Source: Eubacteriales bacterium (GTDB taxonomy: Bacteria > Bacillota > Clostridia > Peptostreptococcales > Anaerovoracaceae). Taken from it: a DNA stretch of 30,298 bases. The notes below the pieces were generated by a model. It saw nothing but the letters and a program-made list of their open reading frames with translations, made no database searches and was not told where the DNA came from. This document shows, piece after piece, positions 14,718-22,723 of this stretch. Where the stretch lies: positions 1 to 30,298 of the forward strand of contig JAQUXD010000004.1 in the NCBI GenBank assembly GCA_028692535.1, written 5' to 3'. A program made the translations under genes and the position numbers. Numbering within the stretch: position 1 is the first letter of the stretch; every line of letters starts with the position of its first letter.

Positions 14718-15713
14718 ATGAAGAACAAGCCGAATCTAGCTGTCGTAGGAGCCACCGGCCTGGTGGGTACCACCTTTCTGAAAGTCCTGGAAGAACGCTC
14801 TTTTCCTTTTGAAAATCTTTATTTGATGGCCAGCGCCAAATCGGCCGGAAGCATCGTCGTATTCAAAGGCAAAGAATATGTGGTCGAAGAGCTGAATGAG
14901 GATTCTTTCCAAAAGCAAATCGACATCGCCCTCTTTTCCGCCGGAGGCGGAACCTCTCAACGATATGCACCTGTCGCAGCCGCCAGCGGCTGCATAGTCG
15001 TGGATAACAGCAGCGCATGGCGTATGAATCCCGAAGTGCCTCTGATCGTGCCCGAGGTCAATCCAGAGACAATCAGCGATGCGATAAAAGGAATCATCGC
15101 AAACCCCAATTGTTCTACGATCCAGGCAATGCTTCCCATCAAGGCGCTCCACGACGCTTATAAAGTTAAACGAATCGTCTATTCCACCTATCAATCGGTA
15201 TCCGGCGCAGGCGTCAAGGGACTCCGTGATTTGGAAGAGGGCTTGAACGGCAATGATATCTGCCAGGCGTTTCCCCATCCCATTGCCGGAAATTGTATTC
15301 CCCATATCGATGTATTCCTGGAGAACGGATACACCAAAGAAGAAATGAAAATGGTCAATGAAACACGTAAAATACTCGGAGACGAATCCATTCGGATCAC
15401 CGCAACCACTGTACGTGTGCCGGTGCGGGGATCACACAGCGAATCGATCAATCTGGAATTCGAAAAACCTTTCGAGCTCGAGGAAGCCAGAGCGCGGCTT
15501 GCAGAGATGAAGGGATTGGTCCTGATGGACGATCCCAAAAACAACTGTTATCCTCTGGCGCGTGACGCAGAAGGAAGCGATTCCGTTTACGTCGGCCGGG
15601 TCCGCAGAGATTTCAGCGTGGACAACGGTCTCAACCTGTGGTGCGTAGCAGACAACATCCGAAAAGGAGCTGCCACCAATGCGGTGCAGATCGCGGAACT
15701 TCTTATCAAATAG
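14718..15713 (+). CDS. asd: Aspartate-semialdehyde dehydrogenase
   Basis: This cytoplasmic enzyme reduces aspartyl phosphate to aspartate semialdehyde for lysine, threonine, methionine and diaminopimelate synthesis. The NADP-binding motif GATGLVG is at residues 11-17. The active-site cysteine is in NPNCSTIQ, and the substrate motif RVPVRGSHSE is intact. The 331-aa length is normal for the Gram-positive type. ATG 14718 follows AAGGAGGTG. No other amino acid gene adjoins it, and the next gene has its own promoter overlapping the asd stop codon. Confidence 0.97.
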   Translation: MKNKPNLAVVGATGLVGTTFLKVLEERSFPFENLYLMASAKSAGSIVVFKGKEYVVEELNEDSFQKQIDIALFSAGGGTSQRYAPVAAASGCIVVDNSSAWRMNPEVPLIVPEVNPETISDAIKGIIANPNCSTIQAMLPIKALHDAYKVKRIVYSTYQSVSGAGVKGLRDLEEGLNGNDICQAFPHPIAGNCIPHIDVFLENGYTKEEMKMVNETRKILGDESIRITATTVRVPVRGSHSESINLEFEKPFELEEARARLAEMKGLVLMDDPKNNCYPLARDAEGSDSVYVGRVRRDFSVDNGLNLWCVADNIRKGAATNAVQIAELLIK

Positions 15714-15731
15714 CCTGTTTTCATGTATAAT
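15703..15731 (+). promoter_or_regulatory. Promoter of the mtnA-mtnK pair
   Basis: TTATCA (15703-15708) inside the last asd codons, a 17-nt spacer and a perfect TATAAT (15726-15731). No terminator separates it from asd, so read-through is also possible. Confidence 0.65.
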
Positions 15732-15734
15732 ACT

Positions 15735-15744
15735 TTCGTACGAA
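15735..15744. promoter_or_regulatory. TTCGTACGAA palindrome at the mtnA start site
   Basis: A perfect 10-bp palindrome begins 4 nt after the -10 box and covers the expected transcription start, a classic operator position. No matching regulator is encoded nearby. No SAM riboswitch (S-box) fits in the remaining leader of about 45 nt. Confidence 0.4.
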
Positions 15745-15790
15745 GGTTCCAAATAAATACATTGAGTACCACTGCAAGAGGAGAAAAACC

Positions 15791-16825
15791 ATGCAAAGAG
15801 CAGACGAAGGCCTCGGCTTTATCATGAAATATGAAAATGTCGCCTGGTATCAGGACGGAAAAGTCCGGATCCTGGACCGACGCATCTACCCGATCCGTAC
15901 CGAATACGTTACTTGCGAAAGACACGAAGAAGTGGCCGGAGCCATTGCCGACATGGTGACCCAGAGCGGCGGCCCTTATACGGCTGCCAGCATGGGTATG
16001 GTCCTGGCGTGCTACGAGTCCAGGATGATGGGCGAAGCGGCACGGATCGAATTTTTAAAAAAAGCCGCCTACACCCTGTCCCACGCCAGACCTACCACTT
16101 CGGCAAAAATGGAACGATTTACCGGCAGCATCCTGACGGCTGCCATGGATGCCATGAAGGAAGGCCGCGACATTGTGGAAGCGGCCCGGGAAAAAGCAGT
16201 TCAGGATTTGAACGATCGCTACAACCGTTTTGAGCCGGTAGGCGCCATCATCGCATCCCTGATCCCGAAGAACGGAACGATCCTTACCCAGTGCTGGGCA
16301 GAAACGGACATCGCCATGACACTTCGCGCCTGCCGGAACAGCGGCAACGATATCAAGGTGATCTGCGCGGAAACGCGACCCTACTTCCAAGGCGCCCGCC
16401 TCACAGCCAGCTGCGCTTGCGACATGGGCTTCGATGTGACGGTCATCTGCGACAATATGCCGGGTTACACGATGAAAATGAAAAAGATCGACCTGTTTAC
16501 CTCGGCAGCAGATGTGATCAGCTGCGACGGATATGTAGTCAATAAGGTCGGAACATTCCAGATCGCCCTGGCGGCTAATTATTGGGGTGTTCCCTATTAT
16601 GCCACAGGAAATCCCAACGCGGCCCATCCGACGATCGGCACCGTAACCATCGAAGAGCGAGATCCGGAGCTGGCGCTTCACGCCATGGATGTCAAGCTGA
16701 CCATGGACGGTGTAAAAGGATATTACCCTGCTTTTGACATTACGCCGCCGGAATTGATCACCGGTATCGCCACCGTCAAGGGGCTCATGAAGCCCGGCGA
16801 ACTGTCCAGATTCTTTGAGCAATAG
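15791..16825 (+). CDS. MtnA-like sugar-phosphate isomerase (eIF2B/MTR-1-P isomerase family)
   Basis: The 344-aa protein has the eIF2B alpha/beta/delta-MtnA fold: GTILTQC with Cys168 where MtnA has its active cysteine, then ETRPYFQGARLTA and VVNKVGTFQIAL. MtnA converts 5-methylthioribose-1-phosphate to the ribulose form, and the mtnK gene just downstream supports that role. But the catalytic Asp (NGDVANKIGT in MtnA) is Tyr248 here (DGYVVNKVGT). The HCNAG motif is QCWAE, and RPTAVN is RPTTSA. It may therefore be a divergent isomerase or act on a related pentose phosphate. ATG 15791 has GAGGAG 7 nt upstream. Confidence 0.75.
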   Translation: MQRADEGLGFIMKYENVAWYQDGKVRILDRRIYPIRTEYVTCERHEEVAGAIADMVTQSGGPYTAASMGMVLACYESRMMGEAARIEFLKKAAYTLSHARPTTSAKMERFTGSILTAAMDAMKEGRDIVEAAREKAVQDLNDRYNRFEPVGAIIASLIPKNGTILTQCWAETDIAMTLRACRNSGNDIKVICAETRPYFQGARLTASCACDMGFDVTVICDNMPGYTMKMKKIDLFTSAADVISCDGYVVNKVGTFQIALAANYWGVPYYATGNPNAAHPTIGTVTIEERDPELALHAMDVKLTMDGVKGYYPAFDITPPELITGIATVKGLMKPGELSRFFEQ

Positions 16826-16837
16826 GAGGAGTCCACT

Positions 16838-18025
16838 ATGTACACTGCTGAATCCATCATTCCTTATGCGATCGGAAAGCTTCCGGAATTCTTTCCCCGA
16901 AATGCTGTTCTGACTTCGGAGGAGATCGGTGACGGAAACATCAACTACGTCTACCGGATCAAGGATACTGCATCCGGGAAGTCGCTGATCGTTAAACATG
17001 CGGAAAATGAACTTCGCATTTACAAAGCCCGTTTCGTAGGCACCGACAGAAACCGTATAGAATACGAAGTACTGGAGTTCCAGCATCGCTTGGCGCCGGA
17101 ATATGTTCCGGAGTTGTATTTTTATGATGAAGAAAATAAAAACATCTTTATGGAAGATATGCAGGGCTACAAAAACATGCGCTACGAGCTGTGCGAACAC
17201 AAGATTTTTAAAAACGCAGCTGAGCATCTGGCAGATTTTTGCGCGAAAGTACTGATGAACACCACTGATATGGTCATTGGCGCCATGGATAAAAAAGAGC
17301 TGGTGAAACGGTATGTCAACATCTACCCCTGCGAAATCACAGAGAGGCACGTGATGACCGAACCCTATCAAGACCTGGAGGAAAACGGCGTCTGCCCGGA
17401 AAACGAAGCCTTTATGCGCAAAATGATTTACGAAAACGAGGCTCTTAAAGCAAGAGTCGGCATTCTGAAAGACCGTTTTCAGACCAAAGCGCAGGCCTTG
17501 ATTCACGGAGATCTTCACACCGGTTCGATCTTTGTGACGCCGGAAAGAACCTGCATATTGGATCCGGAATTCGCCTTCTACGGTCCGATCGGATACGATA
17601 CCGGCAACTTTATCGCCAACATGATCTTTGCCTATGCCAATGCGCGGGTCACAATGAAAGACGGGGAAGAAAAAACAAATTATATAGATTGGACACTGGG
17701 CACCATCGAATCTTTTACAGATCTGTTCGTGTCCAAGTCTTTGGGGGTTCTCAGAGACAAATCCAAGGATTTTATGATGCAATCCGAAGAGTTCTTTGCC
17801 TTATATATCCAGGATATTCTGGAAGACACGGCCGGATATGCCGGAACCGAGCTGATCCGAAGAATCGTCGGGAGCTCCGGGGTCAAGGATATCAAAGCCA
17901 TTGAGAACGAAGCAGCAAAAGCTCAGGCAGAAAAAATATGCCTGGATGCCGGCATCTTCTTTGTCTTGAATTGCAAAGAGTTTTCCTCGGGAAAATCTTA
18001 TACGGAATTTTTAAAGACACTCTAG
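16838..18025 (+). CDS. mtnK: S-methyl-5-thioribose kinase
   Basis: MtnK phosphorylates 5-methylthioribose, a by-product of S-adenosylmethionine use in polyamine and signal synthesis. The 395-aa protein has the family pattern: GDGNINYV (nucleotide loop, 31-38), LIVKHA with Lys53, the Brenner-type catalytic motif HGDLHTGS (223-230), the metal motif DPEFAFYGPIGYD (from 242) and ELIRRIVG near the end. It starts 12 nt after the mtnA-like gene with an AGGAGG site, so the two form an operon ending at the terminator at 18035-18072. No later salvage genes (mtnB, mtnW or an aldolase) are in the window. Confidence 0.9.
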   Translation: MYTAESIIPYAIGKLPEFFPRNAVLTSEEIGDGNINYVYRIKDTASGKSLIVKHAENELRIYKARFVGTDRNRIEYEVLEFQHRLAPEYVPELYFYDEENKNIFMEDMQGYKNMRYELCEHKIFKNAAEHLADFCAKVLMNTTDMVIGAMDKKELVKRYVNIYPCEITERHVMTEPYQDLEENGVCPENEAFMRKMIYENEALKARVGILKDRFQTKAQALIHGDLHTGSIFVTPERTCILDPEFAFYGPIGYDTGNFIANMIFAYANARVTMKDGEEKTNYIDWTLGTIESFTDLFVSKSLGVLRDKSKDFMMQSEEFFALYIQDILEDTAGYAGTELIRRIVGSSGVKDIKAIENEAAKAQAEKICLDAGIFFVLNCKEFSSGKSYTEFLKTL

Positions 18026-18034
18026 GTCTTAAAC

Positions 18035-18072
18035 AAAATCCCCTGCCGGTGCGTGCGCCGGCAGGGGATTTT
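18035..18072. terminator. Bidirectional terminator between mtnK and coaE
   Basis: AAAATCCCCTGCCGG (18035-18049) pairs perfectly with CCGGCAGGGGATTTT (18058-18072), a 15-bp stem with an 8-nt loop and A/T flanks on both sides. It can end both the mtnA-mtnK transcript and the converging polA-coaE transcript. Confidence 0.9.
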
Positions 18073-18078
18073 ATATGC

Positions 18079-18669
18079 TTATAGTGTTGTTATCGCTTCC
18101 ATTACCTGCTTCTGCAGGTTTTCTTCCGATCCGGTGTTATCCAAAACCACATCCGCCCGTTTGAGCTTTTCTTCCTCGCTCATTTGAAGCTTCATCCGGG
18201 CCAGCACTTCCTGTCGTCTGCTGTGGTCTCTCCGAACGACCCGGGAAAGGCGGATATCTTCCGGCGCCGTCACCAGCCACACCGAATCGGTATACCTATC
18301 CCATCCGGCCTCGTAGAGCATCGGCACGTCGAAGAAACATACTTCTACTTCTCTGGATATGCGAAGATCGTTGAATAATTCCATCGCTTTGACCAGGATC
18401 GCTGTCTGTACCAGCTCATTGAGCCTTCGGGTGCCGTGCTGATTATCAAAAGCCAGGTCTGCCAACTTTTTTCGGTCCAGTGTTCCGTCTTCCCGTATGA
18501 TCTCTATACCAAACTCGCGGACCAGAAGGCGCAGCAGTGGCGAACCTTTTTTGCTCACTTCCCTGGATAACTCATCTGCGTCTATGATCAAATACCCCTG
18601 TTCTTTTAAAATTGCGGATACGGTGCTTTTGCCCGATCCGATCCCTCCGGTCAATCCAATGATCTTCAT
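18079..18669 (-). CDS. coaE: Dephospho-CoA kinase
   Basis: This cytoplasmic enzyme carries out the last step of coenzyme A synthesis, phosphorylating dephospho-CoA. The 196-aa length is typical. It has the P-loop GGIGSGKS (9-16), the DADELSREV segment and a C-terminal VLDNTGS motif. ATG 18669 has AGGAG 6 nt upstream and lies 9 nt after polA, the usual polA-coaE order in Firmicutes. It is the last gene of the long minus operon. Confidence 0.96.
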   Translation of the reverse strand: MKIIGLTGGIGSGKSTVSAILKEQGYLIIDADELSREVSKKGSPLLRLLVREFGIEIIREDGTLDRKKLADLAFDNQHGTRRLNELVQTAILVKAMELFNDLRISREVEVCFFDVPMLYEAGWDRYTDSVWLVTAPEDIRLSRVVRRDHSRRQEVLARMKLQMSEEEKLKRADVVLDNTGSEENLQKQVMEAITTL

Positions 18670-18678
18670 AAATATCTC

Positions 18679-21360
18679 CTATTTCAACAAGTACCAGTTT
18701 TTGCCTTCGTTCAGCGACACATCCATGGTCACATCCAGCTTTGCCGCGCCCTTCATGCAGTTTTCCAGAAGATTTTTGACCTTTTCCAACTCCGTTCGAT
18801 GTGCCTGTATGATCAGTTCATCGTGGATCTGGAGGATAAGCTTTGATTTTGGACATTCCCGATCCAGTGCTTCGTGGACTTTGATCATGGCCAGTTTAAT
18901 AATATCTGCAGCGCTTCCCTGAATCGGCGTATTCATGGCCAAACGTTCGCCAAGTTGACGAACGGCAAAGGCCGATGCATTGATTTCCGGAATCGGACGC
19001 TTTCTTCCGAACATGGTCGTCACATAACCCTTCTCCCGGCAGTCACGGATCGTCTGATCCATAAACGCTTTGACACGGTCGTATTTTACAAAGTATTCGT
19101 CGATGTAATGCTGTGCCTGCGCTCTGCTGATCGTCAGTTCATTCGCCAACCGGAAGCCGCCCATGCCGTAGATCACACCGAAATTGACTGCTTTCGCGTC
19201 GGAACGCATCGCTGCCGTCACCTGGTCCTCAGGTATGCCAAATACCTTTGACGCAGTGATTCGATGGATGTCCAGCCCTTGGTTGAAACCATCGATCAAC
19301 GTTGGGTCCTGTGACATATGCGCCAGCACCCGCAGTTCGATCTGGGAATAATCCGCGCCGACCAGAACGTGATCCTTGCTTTCGGCCACGAATGCTTTTC
19401 GCAACTGTCTGCCCAGCTCTTGGCGGATAGGTATATTCTGCAAATTAGGTTCTGTGCAACTGATGCGGCCCGTTGCCGCCACAGCCTGCTGGAAGTGGGC
19501 ATGGATCTTTCCGCTTTCGTCGATCAGCGGGATCATCCCTTCGACGTACGTGCTGTTTAGTTTTGCCAGAGTCCGATACGACAGTACTTTCTCAACGATC
19601 AGGTGATCCGGCGCCAGCTTTTCCAGGATCTCAGCATTGGTTGCATATCCTCGCTTGGTCTTCTTTTCACCCGGCAACTTCAACTCTTCAAACAGAATTT
19701 GTCCCAGCTGCTGAGGAGAATTGATATTAAATTCCTGACCGGCCAATTCGTAGATCTCTTTTTCCAGTCCATGGATATCCTTCTTTAGTTTATCGCCGAA
19801 TACGGTAAGCGCGCTTTTGTCGACTGCGATCCCCTGCAGTTCCATATCGGCCAGGATCTTGCTCAACGGGAATTCGATGGTATACAGGATTTCATCCAGA
19901 TTTTCTTCGCGGATCTGCGCTTCCAAAACATCTTTCAACTGGCGCAGCATGTGAAGTTTCTCGTTGGATACGCTGAGAAAAGCCTTTTCTTGATCGGAAA
20001 ACAGGTCGATCTGCGCTTCCCCGCCGCCCAACTCTTCATAGTCCTTGTGAAAGGTCTCGTAAAGCAGTGTTTTCAGGCTCAAAGAGCGCTTGTTCGGTGA
20101 TATGACATACTGCGCCAGAGCGCAGTCGAATTCTGTGCTGAATCGACTGATATCCACGCCTAGAGACATCAATACGTAGTAAATGCGCTGCAGATCAAAG
20201 CCATTCAACCGAAGCGCTTTGCCCGATATGGTTTTTTGCAGAAGCTCCGCCAGTTCAGGCGAGCCGGGCAGATAAACGCATTCTCCGTCCACCAACCATT
20301 CGATTCCGTCCAGAGATGGTTTTCGTATATGGCTGTCATCGCTTAGGATATCTATGGTAATATCCTGCGCGGCATCCAAGTGCATCAACCATTTCTGCAT
20401 TTCCTCTTTTTGCTCCAGGCATCGGATCGGGGACAGCGCTTCGACGCGCTTTTGGTCGGGCACACCTTCTGCCGGTACCGCGCCCCTTTCCTGCTCCATC
20501 AGCTTTTTCATGTGGGTCCTGAACTCCAGACGGCTGTACAACTCTATAAGCTCGTCAATCTTTGGCGGGCTCATTCGGCATTCTTCTAACGTAAATGGCA
20601 AAGGAACCTGTGTAAAAATCGTGGCCAGACGCTTGCTCATCATTGCGATCGAAGCGTTTTCCTGCATTTTTTCTCTCAGCTTCGGACTGTCGATCTCATC
20701 GATGCGCTCCAAAAGGCTTTCGATGCTGCCGAATTGACGGATCAGTTTCAATGCGGTCTTTTCGCCGATGCCTGGTACACCCGGTATGTTATCGGAAGGA
20801 TCGCCGCGCAAGCCCTTGTAATCGATAAACTGTACATGGCCGAATCCGAATTCATCCAGCATGGCTGCCTCGTCGTAGACGGCAAACTCGGAAATGCCCT
20901 TTTTCGTTATGATTACTGTGGTCTGATCGCTGGCAAGTTGGAGCGCGTCTTTGTCTCCCGTGATCACAAAAGCGCTCAGTCCATCCTCTTCGGATCGTTT
21001 AACCACAGTGCCGATGATATCATCCGCTTCATATCCATCCACTTCGTACATCCGTATGTTCATCGCCGAAAGCACATCCTTCAGGAGCGGGAGCTGCATC
21101 GCAAGCTCCGGCGGCATTTTTTGTCTGCCTGCTTTGTATTCATCGTATTCCTGATGTCGAAAGGTCGGAGCTTTTCGATCCCAGGCAACCAGCATATGCG
21201 TCGGTTCATAATCGTTGCGAATTTTTTGAAGCATGCTTAAAAACCCGTATATACCTTGCGTATACAGGCCTTCTTTCGTAATCATCGGCCGTTGGATCGC
21301 ATAGTAGGCCCGATTCACCAGACTGTTGCCGTCGATGATGACTATTCGTTCTCTTTCCAA
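18679..21360 (-). CDS. polA: DNA polymerase I
   Basis: With the TTG start at 21360 the protein has 893 aa. It has an N-terminal 5'-3' exonuclease domain (IDGNSLVNRAYYA, DGYEADDIIGT, GVPGIGEKTA), a middle 3'-5' exonuclease-like domain, and the polymerase domain with motifs DYSQIELRVLAHMS, RSDAKAVNFGVIYG and HDEL (846-849). In the middle domain the usual DxE metal motif is missing (ITIDILSDDSH), so proofreading is probably absent, as in Bacillus and Thermus enzymes. TTG 21360 is preferred to ATG 21393 because AGGAG lies 6 nt before it. The start lies 19 nt inside the anti-sigma gene, implying coupled translation. Confidence 0.96.
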   Translation of the reverse strand: MERERIVIIDGNSLVNRAYYAIQRPMITKEGLYTQGIYGFLSMLQKIRNDYEPTHMLVAWDRKAPTFRHQEYDEYKAGRQKMPPELAMQLPLLKDVLSAMNIRMYEVDGYEADDIIGTVVKRSEEDGLSAFVITGDKDALQLASDQTTVIITKKGISEFAVYDEAAMLDEFGFGHVQFIDYKGLRGDPSDNIPGVPGIGEKTALKLIRQFGSIESLLERIDEIDSPKLREKMQENASIAMMSKRLATIFTQVPLPFTLEECRMSPPKIDELIELYSRLEFRTHMKKLMEQERGAVPAEGVPDQKRVEALSPIRCLEQKEEMQKWLMHLDAAQDITIDILSDDSHIRKPSLDGIEWLVDGECVYLPGSPELAELLQKTISGKALRLNGFDLQRIYYVLMSLGVDISRFSTEFDCALAQYVISPNKRSLSLKTLLYETFHKDYEELGGGEAQIDLFSDQEKAFLSVSNEKLHMLRQLKDVLEAQIREENLDEILYTIEFPLSKILADMELQGIAVDKSALTVFGDKLKKDIHGLEKEIYELAGQEFNINSPQQLGQILFEELKLPGEKKTKRGYATNAEILEKLAPDHLIVEKVLSYRTLAKLNSTYVEGMIPLIDESGKIHAHFQQAVAATGRISCTEPNLQNIPIRQELGRQLRKAFVAESKDHVLVGADYSQIELRVLAHMSQDPTLIDGFNQGLDIHRITASKVFGIPEDQVTAAMRSDAKAVNFGVIYGMGGFRLANELTISRAQAQHYIDEYFVKYDRVKAFMDQTIRDCREKGYVTTMFGRKRPIPEINASAFAVRQLGERLAMNTPIQGSAADIIKLAMIKVHEALDRECPKSKLILQIHDELIIQAHRTELEKVKNLLENCMKGAAKLDVTMDVSLNEGKNWYLLK

Positions 21361-22100
21361 TTCAGACTCCTGACGTTCGAGTAGGATAACCATCCGGCGT
21401 CTTCTTCGTTATATTCGATAGCCTGACGCGCGTCCTCGTAGAAGTATATCACAAAAGAAAGGCTTCCGTCTTCTTCACGGACGCATTCGATCAACTCATA
21501 TCCATAACCCAGGTCGTTTTCAGTCAAAAGCTTGTTAAATCCGGGATCCAGCAGCGCTTCTTCGAAAGAATCCAGACCCTCGTCTGCCGTACAGATCGAA
21601 TAGCGTAGTTCTTGCTGTGTGTCCGCTTTCTCCGAATCAGGCATTGCACCACCCCCCGCAGCATCCGGGGGTAGATCCATCGTCGATGTGGCGCCATATT
21701 CAACTTCTTCCTCTTGTGTATCCGCAAGAGACTCCATATTGGGTAGATCACGATCTTTTGCTTTTTCCGATCCGATCAGATCTCCATTCATAGCCAGGGC
21801 TGAGCCTGCAAATACCATAAGGACCGCAGCAACGCTGACCCATTGATTCCGTTTTGTCCGATTGCGTCTGGCGGCAGCGGCCATTGCGCCGACGGCGTCC
21901 GGTATCGTTGAAGGCGGTACACTCACCTCGGGCGCGGCACGCAGCAGCGCGCTGAGCTGCTCCAATTCCCGAAACAGAACGCAGCAATCATCGCAGACAT
22001 CCAAATGCTTCAGAAGTTCTGCTTTTTCAGCGGGATCCAATGTACCATCCAGGTAATCCTGAAACATCGGTATGAAGTTTTGGCAGTCATTGTTCAGCAT
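21342..22100 (-). CDS. Zinc-finger anti-sigma factor, single-pass membrane protein
   Basis: The N-terminal domain carries the anti-sigma zinc motif H32-x3-C36-x2-C39, followed by a helix that would clamp the sigma factor. One membrane segment (about 87-104, WVSVAAVLMVFAGSALAM) follows, then an outside domain of about 148 residues that I do not recognise. That part is acidic with a Gly/Pro-rich stretch near 145-155. The 252-aa protein is encoded 28 nt after the ECF sigma gene, which is the usual pairing. AAGGAA sits 5 nt before ATG 22100. The 3' end overlaps the polA start. The signal sensed is unknown. Confidence 0.88.
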   Translation of the reverse strand: MLNNDCQNFIPMFQDYLDGTLDPAEKAELLKHLDVCDDCCVLFRELEQLSALLRAAPEVSVPPSTIPDAVGAMAAAARRNRTKRNQWVSVAAVLMVFAGSALAMNGDLIGSEKAKDRDLPNMESLADTQEEEVEYGATSTMDLPPDAAGGGAMPDSEKADTQQELRYSICTADEGLDSFEEALLDPGFNKLLTENDLGYGYELIECVREEDGSLSFVIYFYEDARQAIEYNEEDAGWLSYSNVRSLNWKENE

Positions 22101-22128
22101 GGCTTTCCTTCGTCAGCAGCTTTATTCA

Positions 22129-22716
22129 TTAGACGAAAAACTCTGGATTTTGTTCCTTTAAGATCTCGCGCAATCTCAGCTTGGCCCGGTTGATCCTCGA
22201 TTTAACCGTACCTTCGGACAATTCCAGTATTCCTGCGATCTCTTCGTAAGAATACTGCTGATATTCTCTTAAAATCAATACGTCTCGATGCTCCGAAGAA
22301 AGCAATGACATAGCCTGTTCAAGCACCGCGCGCCTTTCATCTTTCAGGATGGCCTCTTCCGGCGATTCGTCTGATCGAGATCCGGGAAGCATTTCGGAAC
22401 GGTCGTTTCCATCCTCGCTCTGATCTCTTTTGCTGCGGTCGGTCTTTTGCTGTCGCAAGGCATCGTAGCAACAATTGATGACGATCCTTATAAACCAAGT
22501 GTCAAAACTGCTTTTAAAGGAAAACGTCTTCAATTTTGTATAGAGTTTGATGTAAGCTTCCTGTAATACGTCCGAGGCATCCGCCTCATTTTTCATATAA
22601 CGAAACGCCACAGCATAGGCTTTACTGTGACATGACAAAATAAGCGCTTCAAATGCCTCTGCGCTTCCCTTTGCTGCTTTTCGTATCAGTTGTTCCCGGT
22701 TCAGATCGATCGTCAT
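22129..22716 (-). CDS. ECF-family RNA polymerase sigma factor
   Basis: The 195-aa protein has sigma region 2 (FRYMKNEADASDVLQEAYIK for -10 recognition and core binding) and region 4 (YSYEEIAGILELSEGTVKSR helix-turn-helix). They are joined by a Ser/Asp/Glu-rich linker, with no region 1 or 3. It directs RNA polymerase to stress or envelope-response promoters when freed by its anti-sigma partner, encoded next. ATG 22716 lies 7 nt after the stop of the P1 hydrolase gene and has no clear ribosome site, which suggests coupled re-initiation. A longer frame to 22773 overlaps the upstream gene and also lacks a ribosome site. Confidence 0.92.
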   Translation of the reverse strand: MTIDLNREQLIRKAAKGSAEAFEALILSCHSKAYAVAFRYMKNEADASDVLQEAYIKLYTKLKTFSFKSSFDTWFIRIVINCCYDALRQQKTDRSKRDQSEDGNDRSEMLPGSRSDESPEEAILKDERRAVLEQAMSLLSSEHRDVLILREYQQYSYEEIAGILELSEGTVKSRINRAKLRLREILKEQNPEFFV

Positions 22717-22723
22717 AAGGAGA

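Noticed and set aside
16055..17782. A 575-codon open frame on the minus strand across mtnA and mtnK
   Set aside because: Its translation has no known motif and is rich in His, Phe and Val as expected of an antisense frame, and there is no ribosome site. Both plus-strand genes have clear family motifs.
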